A stretch of DNA of 5,861 nucleotides, from the NCBI GenBank assembly GCA_030592825.1, contig JAUVIG010000252.1, forward strand, positions 1 through 5,861. The letters run 5' to 3'. Below the pieces are notes generated by a model, which saw nothing but the letters and a program-made list of their open reading frames with translations, did no database searches and was not told the DNA's origin. Position numbers and translations under genes: made by a program. This stretch comes from Chlorobiota bacterium (GTDB taxonomy: Bacteria > Bacteroidota > Bacteroidia > Bacteroidales > JAADGE01). Each line of letters starts with the position of its first letter. Position 1 is the stretch's first letter. Positions 1 through 4,951 of this stretch are shown one piece after another.

Positions 1-2
1 AT

Positions 3-1010
3 TTTTCATATCAATTAGAAGCAGAAGGAGGTTCCGAACCTTATAATTGGAATATTAATATTTCCTATAATGAAGAAACAATTAATGAATCCTACCCTTT
101 AATAAGTTCAAATCAATTAACCCCGAATGATAATGATGACGGGTATGCTGTTCAATCTATAGATTTTGATTTTCCTTTTTACGGTGAACTGTATAATGAA
201 TTTACTGTAAGTACTGACGGTTCTTTATTGTTTGAGGAAGGATTTGAATATTTGAGAACTGAAGAAGCAATTATGGGAACTAAAATGATTGGTGTATTCG
301 CTTCAGACCTTATGATATTCCCTGAAGATAATGACGGTTTATTTTATGAAGGTGATGAAAACAGTGCGACTTTCAGGTGGAAAACATCGTTGTACGGAGA
401 TCAATCTGCTGATATTGATGCGGCAGTTACTTTATTTCCAAACGGCGATATGAAGTTTTACTACGGTGATAATATTACAGAAGGATTAAGCTGGGCTTCA
501 GGTGTTTCAAACGGTTCAGGAAGTTATAAGATTGCGAATATTTCCGGAGCATATTCTCCAAGTAATATACAACATAAATTCAGTTCGGGAGAATTTCCTT
601 TCGGTATGGAAATAACTTCAAGCGGATTATTTGAAGGGATTGCTCCGGATGAGACAAGTTCATGGGATATTGAGTTTATAGTTACAGATAATAATAATAT
701 TTCTAAAACGAAAATATTAACATTTTCTACGATTTTGGTTTCAGTTAATGAACTTGAACTTGAGAATATTCGATTATTTCCAAATCCTTTTAAAAAGTCT
801 GTTTTTATTAGTTATTTTATTGAAAATGAGTCTTATGTGAATTTATCAATTTATGATATAGCAGGAAGACATATTCAAACATTAATCAATGAAAATCAAA
901 CTGCCGGAGATTATCAAAGTGCATGGAGTCCGAATGTGCCACATGGATTGTATATATATCGGATTGAAACTGATGAGTTTACACAAACCGGGAAATTGAT
1001 TTTTCAATAA
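3..1010 (+). CDS. T9SS-secreted multidomain protein, C-terminal part (5' truncated)
   Basis: The reading frame is open from the first complete codon at position 3 to TAA at 1008-1010, giving 335 residues. The true start lies outside the window, and the TTG at 228 is internal. Visible regions, numbered from codon 1 at position 3, are as follows. Residues 1-20 have a Tyr/Gly-Gly/Pro-Tyr-x-Trp pattern like putative-Ig (He_PIG-type) repeats. Around 46-75 is an FPFYG...VSTDGSLLF pattern, as in nidogen-like beta domains of secreted proteins. Around 188-225 is a second He_PIG-like stretch (SSGLFEGIAP followed by FIVTDN). Residues 248-335 form a type A T9SS sorting domain with the motifs LFPNPF, LSIYDIAGR, AGDYQSAW and PHGLYIYRI. 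By family knowledge this domain directs passage through the T9SS and is then cleaved, with release or anchoring at the cell surface. The catalytic or binding part is not visible. A C25-type peptidase or an adhesin are both possible. Confidence 0.9.
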   Translation, partial: FSYQLEAEGGSEPYNWNINISYNEETINESYPLISSNQLTPNDNDDGYAVQSIDFDFPFYGELYNEFTVSTDGSLLFEEGFEYLRTEEAIMGTKMIGVFASDLMIFPEDNDGLFYEGDENSATFRWKTSLYGDQSADIDAAVTLFPNGDMKFYYGDNITEGLSWASGVSNGSGSYKIANISGAYSPSNIQHKFSSGEFPFGMEITSSGLFEGIAPDETSSWDIEFIVTDNNNISKTKILTFSTILVSVNELELENIRLFPNPFKKSVFISYFIENESYVNLSIYDIAGRHIQTLINENQTAGDYQSAWSPNVPHGLYIYRIETDEFTQTGKLIFQ

Positions 1011-1039
1011 GCTGTTATTAAAAATTATAAATTGATATA

Positions 1040-1283
1040 GGCTGTGGTTTAGATATTCTTGGGTAATTTTGCAAATACTGCGTAGCAGTAAAACAATAGT
1101 AACCCCAGGTGTAACCTGTGGAAAATATAAATACAACATCAACACCGAAAGGTGTTGAACTCCTATCGGAGTTCTTGTTTGAGTGACATCTTTAACACTT
1201 ATGTTACACATAAGGTTATTATTGTTAAATCACTTTGTGATTTTTATGTCATATATTCTTCACAGAATACCTAAACCATAGCC
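1040..1283. repeat. Hairpin-rich structured element bounded by a 20-nt inverted repeat
   Basis: The 384-bp gap 1011-1394 holds no credible gene but is full of dyad symmetry. Outer arms 1040-1059 and 1264-1283 pair with 18 Watson-Crick pairs, one G-U and one A-C mismatch. Inside are six local stems: 1076-1090 (TACTGC/GCAGTA, loop GTA); 1103-1121 (8-bp stem with one mismatch, loop GTA); 1139-1158 (8 bp, loop GAAA); 1157-1174 (7 bp, loop TATC); 1194-1217 (10 bp with one bulged A, loop TAC); and 1227-1243 (AAATCAC/GTGATTT, loop TTT). A seventh stem, 1254-1269, uses the same AGAATA as the outer right arm, so the two pairings exclude each other. The stems do not share one sequence, so this is not a simple tandem repeat. 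It resembles hairpin-rich intergenic repeats that I recall from Bacteroidetes genomes. It could be a non-autonomous mobile element, a REP-like cluster or a structured RNA. No transposase is nearby. Confidence 0.65.
1139..1174. repeat. Two abutting perfect stem-loops
   Basis: Stem TCAACACC/GGTGTTGA closes a GAAA (GNRA-type) tetraloop. It is followed at once by stem GAACTCC/GGAGTTC with a TATC loop. The shared GA at 1157-1158 can belong to only one of the two stems at a time. No T-run follows, so this is not a typical intrinsic terminator. The pair forms the most stable-looking core of the 1040-1283 element. GNRA tetraloops are typical of folded RNA, which slightly favours a transcribed structure over a DNA-only repeat. 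Confidence 0.7.
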
Positions 1284-1298
1284 ATAGACATGCTGAAA

Positions 1299-1318
1299 CC
1301 TGTCTGTAGTCAGGCAGG
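1299..1318. repeat. Stem-loop outside the inverted-repeat element
   Basis: CCTGTCTG (1299-1306) pairs with CAGGCAGG (1311-1318) through eight pairs, one of them T/G, with loop TAGT. It lies 16 bp beyond the right arm of the hairpin-rich element and is GC-rich against an AT-rich background. The nearest T-run begins about 28 bp downstream, too far for a normal intrinsic terminator. Similar CAGGCAGG hairpins occur as intergenic repeats in Bacteroidetes, from memory and unverified here. Confidence 0.5.
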
Positions 1319-1364
1319 CAAGTTTGGTATAGCTTATTGTTAATTATTTTTTTGTTTATATTTA

Positions 1365-1372
1365 TAAGTTGT
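1365..1372 (+). repeat. Left copy of 8-bp direct repeat TAAGTTGT flanking the small membrane gene
   Basis: TAAGTTGT here is repeated exactly at 1872-1879, so the pair brackets the gene at 1395-1844. The left copy runs into TACACT (1372-1377). The right copy is preceded by the complementary AGTGTA (1853-1858). This is the arrangement expected at cassette borders, or at an insertion that duplicated its target. An 8-bp match in AT-rich DNA can also arise by chance. Confidence 0.4.
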
Positions 1373-1394
1373 ACACTATAAGAAATATTGACTA

Positions 1395-1844
1395 ATGCAA
1401 AAAGAATTAATTTATAGAAATATTTCAATGGCAGGTGGTGTTTTAATACTTCTTACACTATTCTTTGACTTTTTAAGACCTATAGATAATGAATTCTATA
1501 ATTTTGCATATGATTTTACTTGGATGATAACAATGACTTCTGCATTTCTTTGGTATAGAAAAGTAATTTTATTAGTTGGACTATTACTTTTTCTGGTAGA
1601 ATTTAATATAAGTTTATTGTTTAATCCAATATTTACAATTAATGACACAGAAATTTTGACTTCAAGTTTGAAAAGAATAGGAAATGTATTTCTTATTGCA
1701 GGTTTTATTTGTTTGATAATAGGATTATGGGATAAGTTAAAGATTAAATATTTAAAAAATGATTTAAATTTTGGAATAGTGCCATTAATCTCATTTATAG
1801 TAGTGATTACTGGTATTGTACAAATTGTTATCAGATCAATATGA
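1395..1844 (+). CDS. Small multi-pass inner-membrane protein, possibly DUF6804-like
   Basis: This is a 149-residue protein dominated by hydrophobic stretches at about 10-27, 35-53, 57-76, 94-112 and 127-146, consistent with four or five membrane helices and no signal peptide. The segment SLLFNPIFTI (73-82) recalls the conserved LFNP motif of small DUF6804-type membrane proteins. I rest this on motif memory alone, so the family call is tentative and no function is known. The start at 1395 is the first ATG of the frame and gives a positively charged N-terminus; no Shine-Dalgarno is visible. The gene stands alone between a hairpin-rich repeat and the convergent minus-strand operon, flanked by short direct and inverted repeats. 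It looks richer in A/T codons (ATA, TTA, TTT) than its neighbours by eye. Both points suggest recent acquisition. Confidence 0.75.
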   Translation: MQKELIYRNISMAGGVLILLTLFFDFLRPIDNEFYNFAYDFTWMITMTSAFLWYRKVILLVGLLLFLVEFNISLLFNPIFTINDTEILTSSLKRIGNVFLIAGFICLIIGLWDKLKIKYLKNDLNFGIVPLISFIVVITGIVQIVIRSI

Positions 1845-1852
1845 ATATAAAC

Positions 1853-1879
1853 AGTGTATAATACGAACCGTTAAGTTGT
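1853..1879 (+). repeat. Right cassette-like border: AGTGTA half-site, AACCGTT and right copy of TAAGTTGT
   Basis: The 68-bp gap between the two convergent stop codons contains AGTGTA (1853-1858), AACCGTT (1866-1872) and TAAGTTGT (1872-1879). GTTAAGT at 1870-1876 fits the GTTRRRY right-hand core consensus of integron attC sites. If the two TAAGTTGT copies were joined as in an excised circle or a gene-less site, AGTGTA and TACACT would face each other as a palindrome. A clear RYYYAAC partner core is not seen, and no integrase is present, so an attC identity is only a suggestion. No convincing terminator is visible in this gap. Confidence 0.3.
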
Positions 1880-1912
1880 TTCATTATTAAAATCAACAAT
1901 TCAACAAATTTT

Positions 1913-2563
1913 TCACTCAATCATACCGTCTTTTAATCTGATAATTCTGTCTGACATTTGAGCTAATTCATTATTGTGTGTAACAATAACAAAAGTTTGA
2001 TTATATTTATCTCTTAATGAGAAGAAAAGTTTATGAAGAGCATGTTTGTTTTCTGTATCAAGATTACCTGAAGGTTCATCAGCAAGAATAATACAGGGAT
2101 TGTTAATCAATGCTCTTGCAACTACAACTCTTTGCTGTTCTCCGCCCGACATTTCACCCGGTTTATGATCTGCACGATCTGAAAGGTTTAAAAAAGTAAG
2201 AAGTTCATTTGCAGATTTGATGATTTCTTTTTTGTTTTTACCTCTGATAAAAGCAGGCATACAAATGTTTTCAAGAGCAGTAAATTCAGGTAACAGATGA
2301 TGAAATTGAAAAACAAACCCGATATTCTCATTTCTGAATTTTGAAAGTTTTTTTTGCTTTAATTGAGTGATATCAGTCATATTTATTGATATCTTTCCGG
2401 TATCAGCCGGCATTAATGTTCCTATAATCTGCAATAATGTTGTCTTTCCTGCTCCGCTGGGTCCTACAACAGAAACAATTTCACCTTTATTTATTTCAAG
2501 ATCAATGCTTTTTAAAACCTTCAGATTATCAAAAGATTTGCTGATATTTTCAATTTTTATCAT
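1913..2563 (-). CDS. lolD: ABC transporter ATP-binding protein, LolD-like (lipoprotein sorting)
   Basis: This 216-residue ATPase has every ABC signature: Walker A GPSGAGKTT (34-42), Q-loop Gln86 in FVFQFHHLLPEFTALEN, signature MSGGEQQR (138-145), Walker B IILADEP (158-164), D-loop SGNLD and switch His196. The FQFHHLLPEFTALEN run and VARALINNP are typical of LolD among the MacB/LolD/FtsE class. LolD powers the inner-membrane LolCDE (or LolFD-type) machine, which releases lipoproteins for transfer to the outer membrane. No LolC/E permease lies in the window. The gene begins 17 bp after the LptC-like stop codon and is probably last in the operon. The start at 2563 gives the usual MIKIENISKSF beginning and family-typical length. 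Another MacB-type exporter ATPase is possible but less likely. Confidence 0.88.
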   Translation of the reverse strand: MIKIENISKSFDNLKVLKSIDLEINKGEIVSVVGPSGAGKTTLLQIIGTLMPADTGKISINMTDITQLKQKKLSKFRNENIGFVFQFHHLLPEFTALENICMPAFIRGKNKKEIIKSANELLTFLNLSDRADHKPGEMSGGEQQRVVVARALINNPCIILADEPSGNLDTENKHALHKLFFSLRDKYNQTFVIVTHNNELAQMSDRIIRLKDGMIE

Positions 2564-2580
2564 TTCTCAATACGGTTCTT

Positions 2581-3183
2581 CTATCTTTGTTTTCCGGTTT
2601 TATCGCCTGTCAGAAGTTCATCTTCTTCTTCGTTAATTATTTTTTTCCCTGTAACATCAGTGAACTTATAAACAGTAAAATCCAAATTCGATTCAAAACC
2701 TCCTTTTCCTGTAATTTCAAAACCGTCTTTATCTGTAATATTTACAGGCTTCACTGAATATATTTTTTCTTCTTTTTCGTCAATAAAAAGCTCTTCGGTT
2801 GTTAAAACACTTTCGTTGATATTAGTTAATATAACATTACCTTTTGCTTTTGCAAAACCTTTATTTTCATAGTAAACACTGTAGTCTGCTGTTAAACTTG
2901 AACGAAGCATTTTATTTTTGTCGTAAAACTTTAAATCAATTCCTTCCGGAAACAAAGTATGTTCATTATCTTTGCCTGTATATTTATAAGCAAGAGGAGT
3001 AATTAATTTAACTTGTGTTTTGGCATTAATGCTGTATTCTGAATGAAGATTTATAACCGTAATATCCGGTAATTCTTCTTTGTTTGTTAATGCTCTTATC
3101 TCATCCAAATCATTCTCACAAGAAAATATTATAAGGATTAATAATATAAAAAACACCTTATATAAATTTTGTGAGTTTAGCAT
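2581..3183 (-). CDS. lptC: LptC-like LPS export protein with lipoprotein signal
   Basis: This 200-residue protein starts with a hydrophobic segment (about 10-20) ending in the lipobox IFSC, with Cys22 as the predicted acylation site. A single beta-rich domain follows at about 38-185, carrying hallmarks of the LptC/YrbK family: FPEGIDLKFYDK, LTADYSVYYENKGFAKAKGNVILTN, LTTEELFIDEKEEKIYSVKPVNI and a late DFTVYKF. LptC joins the LptB2FG extractor to the periplasmic bridge that carries LPS to the outer membrane. E. coli LptC is held by a transmembrane helix, whereas this one appears lipid-anchored. Residues after the cysteine are strongly acidic (ENDLDE), and the tail is acidic then basic. The gene sits 26 bp after the aminotransferase and 17 bp before the LolD-like gene. 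Assignment rests on pattern recognition of a divergent family. Confidence 0.8.
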   Translation of the reverse strand: MLNSQNLYKVFFILLILIIFSCENDLDEIRALTNKEELPDITVINLHSEYSINAKTQVKLITPLAYKYTGKDNEHTLFPEGIDLKFYDKNKMLRSSLTADYSVYYENKGFAKAKGNVILTNINESVLTTEELFIDEKEEKIYSVKPVNITDKDGFEITGKGGFESNLDFTVYKFTDVTGKKIINEEEDELLTGDKTGKQR

Positions 3184-3209
3184 AAATATAAAAGTTATTT
3201 TGCTTACTT

Positions 3210-4406
3210 TCAGTTTGAAAGAGTATTAAGAGCTTTTTTTATTCGTTCCATTGCTAAAGTAATTTTATCTTTACCTATTGCAAAAGAAAATCTTATGCTG
3301 TTCGGATTTCCGAAAGCAGTTCCGGGAACAGTAGCTACATGTGCTTCATTCAATAAATACATACTTAAATCTGATGAATTTTTGATATTAATGTAATTAT
3401 TGATTTTTCCGAAGTATTCTTTTACTTCAGGAAATATATAAAAAGCACCTTCGGGAATATATGTCTTAAACCCGGGAATATCCTGCATTAACGAAACGAT
3501 TAAATCTCTTCTTTCTTTAAACGCTTGATTCATTCCCATAGTATATATATTATCTCCGCTTAATGCGGCAAGAGCTGCTTTCTGCGAAATTGAACTTGCT
3601 CCGGAAGTATATTGTCCTTGCAGCTTAATACATGAATCTGCAATCCACTTTGGTGCTGCCATATATCCCAGTCGCCAACCGGTCATTGCATATCCTTTTG
3701 ATACACCGTTAATTAGAATTACTCTGTCTTTAATATCTTCAAATTGTGCAATGCTTTCATGTTTGCCTATAAAATTTATATGTTCATAGATTTCATCGGA
3801 AATTATGTAAATATCTTCGTGCTTTTTGATAACATCTGCAATTGCAGACAATTCTTCTTTTGAATAGACACTGCCGGCAGGATTGGAAGGTGAACTGTAA
3901 ACAAGAATTTTTGTTTTATTTGTTATTGCCTTATCAATTTGTTCAGCAGTAGCTTTATAATTCGTTGAAATATCAGTCTTTATTAATTTCTTTTTCCCTT
4001 CTGCTAAATTGATTAATTCTGCATAACTAACCCAATATGGTGTAGGAACTAATATTTCATCTCCTTTGTTTATTAAGGTAAGAATTGTATTTGCTAATGC
4101 TTGTTTTGCTCCGTTTGAAACAACAATCTGATCCTTTGTGTAATCAAGATTATTTTCTCGTTTTAATTTATCTACAATAGTTTGTCTTAAATCTGAATAT
4201 CCCGGTACAGGTGTATAGAATGTATAGTTCTTATCAATAGCTTCTTTTGCTGCTTGTTTAATATGTGCAGGGGTAGGGAAGTCCGGTTGTCCTACACTCA
4301 TATCTATAATGTCAATACCCTTTTCTCTTAATTCGCTGCTTCGTTTTGCCATCTCAAGAGTTTGTGATACAGATATTCGCTTTATCCTTTTTGAAGTATA
4401 AATCAT
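3210..4406 (-). CDS. PLP-dependent aminotransferase, class I (aspartate aminotransferase Ib type)
   Basis: This 398-residue fold-type I enzyme is of usual length for subgroup Ib aspartate aminotransferases, which move the amino group between aspartate and 2-oxoglutarate in the cytoplasm. Visible active-site features: SVGQPDFPTP (37-46); SNGAKQAL (97-104), which holds the cofactor phosphate; PYW with Trp125, which stacks on the ring; SNPAG with Asn175; Asp204 and Tyr207 in SDEIYEHI, which contact the pyridine ring; Schiff-base Lys237 in GVSKGYAMTGWRLGY, followed by Arg245; and Arg372 in IRFSFA, which binds the substrate carboxylate. Nothing essential is missing. Specificity cannot be fixed from sequence, since members of this group also act on prephenate or aromatic substrates. 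The start at 4406 matches the short N-terminus of the family. It leads the minus-strand group with lptC and lolD; the link to envelope transport may be only positional. Confidence 0.93.
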   Translation of the reverse strand: MIYTSKRIKRISVSQTLEMAKRSSELREKGIDIIDMSVGQPDFPTPAHIKQAAKEAIDKNYTFYTPVPGYSDLRQTIVDKLKRENNLDYTKDQIVVSNGAKQALANTILTLINKGDEILVPTPYWVSYAELINLAEGKKKLIKTDISTNYKATAEQIDKAITNKTKILVYSSPSNPAGSVYSKEELSAIADVIKKHEDIYIISDEIYEHINFIGKHESIAQFEDIKDRVILINGVSKGYAMTGWRLGYMAAPKWIADSCIKLQGQYTSGASSISQKAALAALSGDNIYTMGMNQAFKERRDLIVSLMQDIPGFKTYIPEGAFYIFPEVKEYFGKINNYINIKNSSDLSMYLLNEAHVATVPGTAFGNPNSIRFSFAIGKDKITLAMERIKKALNTLSN

Positions 4407-4504
4407 ATATTCAATTATTGAAAATTATAAACATAATTATTGTCAGTTAATAAAAGTATTAATAAACAACAAAGATTTATATATTTTTTTTTATTTACAA
4501 ATGA

Positions 4505-4762
4505 TTAGGTGTTATTTTTTAAAAGCTGTTTTTTTAAATCCTTATACCACTCATAAAATTCGTTAAATATAATAATTTGCTCACCGAATTTTTCCAGATA
4601 TTTGTCTTTTTCGACTTCTGTCAAGTGTATTTTTTTTATCTTATAAACCCAATCATCTCTCACGGATAGTGAATAACCGCCGATTATTCTGTTTCTTTCA
4701 ATAACTTTAATTTTAGTAGCCATTGTTCTGTCGTCTTTATGTAGCCTTGCTGAAAATATCAA
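4505..4762 (-). CDS. Small protein of unknown function
   Basis: This is an 85-codon frame I do not recognise. An internal ATG at 4721-4723 would give a 72-residue form beginning MATKIKVIERN, and this looks like an equally good or better start; neither start has a clear ribosome binding site. The shorter form is charged and soluble-looking: a beta-like first half (IKVIERNRIIGGYSLSVRDDWVYKIKKI), then a helical, lysine- and glutamate-rich second half ending in EFYEWYKDLKKQLLKNN. There is no signal peptide, membrane segment or cysteine. It lies 98 bp upstream of the aminotransferase on the same strand, so it could share a transcript, and it is divergent from the glycosyltransferase. The regular amphipathic pattern and sensible codon use argue that it is real, but only moderately. 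Confidence 0.6.
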   Translation of the reverse strand: MIFSARLHKDDRTMATKIKVIERNRIIGGYSLSVRDDWVYKIKKIHLTEVEKDKYLEKFGEQIIIFNEFYEWYKDLKKQLLKNNT

Positions 4763-4912
4763 TGATTTTTAAAATCTGCAAGTTTTGTTGTTTATTCTGA
4801 TAACATCAGGATTTACTTTACTATTATCAAATTCTGTACCTTAAAATACTTGTTGCACAATATTTTGAAGAAAAAATGATATAGTTTTTTTCTTTTTATA
4901 CATACTTATATA

Positions 4913-4920
4913 TATTTTTG
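4913..4920 (+). promoter_or_regulatory. Candidate Bacteroidetes -7 promoter element
   Basis: TATTTTTG fits the TAnnTTTG -7 consensus used by the Bacteroidetes primary sigma factor. Transcription would start near 4927, leaving a leader of about 20 nt before the glycosyltransferase start. The expected TTG-type -33 element is not clear, since that region is a T-run (4885-4896). T-rich DNA makes chance matches likely. The wider gap 4763-4947 otherwise shows only a 5-bp dyad (CTGAT/ATCAG, 4797-4809). Confidence 0.35.
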
Positions 4921-4930
4921 GAAAATTATT

Positions 4931-4951
4931 ATGACTAAATTTAAAAAATGA
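4931..4951 (+). other. Six-codon upstream minicistron overlapping the glycosyltransferase start
   Basis: ATG at 4931 opens a six-codon frame (MTKFKK) whose TGA stop (4949-4951) overlaps the ATGATG start region of the next gene as ATGA. Such an overlap permits coupled re-initiation. It is short enough to be coincidental, and no ribosome binding site is visible ahead of it. Confidence 0.2.

Noticed and set aside
228..230. TTG as the start of the first gene
   Set aside because: The frame is open upstream to position 3 and encodes sensible protein there, including a continuous VSTDGSLLF stretch across this codon, so it is internal.
1139..1174. Intrinsic terminator for the T9SS gene
   Set aside because: The stems are strong, but no T-run follows either one, and they lie about 130 bp after the stop codon.
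882..1211. Open frame of 109 codons on the minus strand
   Set aside because: It overlaps the 3' end of the T9SS gene antisense and then reads through the hairpin-rich element. Its composition reflects repeat DNA, and no recognisable protein pattern is present.
1040..1318. CRISPR array
   Set aside because: The stems differ in sequence and spacing; there is no repeated unit with regular spacers and no cas gene.
1875..1898. Hairpin TTGTT/AACAA as a bidirectional terminator between the convergent genes
   Set aside because: The stem is only five A/T-rich pairs with a long loop; too weak to support in this composition.
2367..2636. Open frame of 89 codons on the plus strand
   Set aside because: It is antisense to the well-supported LolD-like and LptC-like genes and shows no protein family features of its own.
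4410..4422. Palindrome TTCAATTATTGAA just upstream of the aminotransferase start as an operator
   Set aside because: Short AT-rich dyads are expected by chance here, and no regulator or second copy is seen.
4797..4809. Dyad CTGAT/ATCAG upstream of the glycosyltransferase as a regulator site
   Set aside because: Only five perfect pairs and a single copy; not distinguishable from chance.
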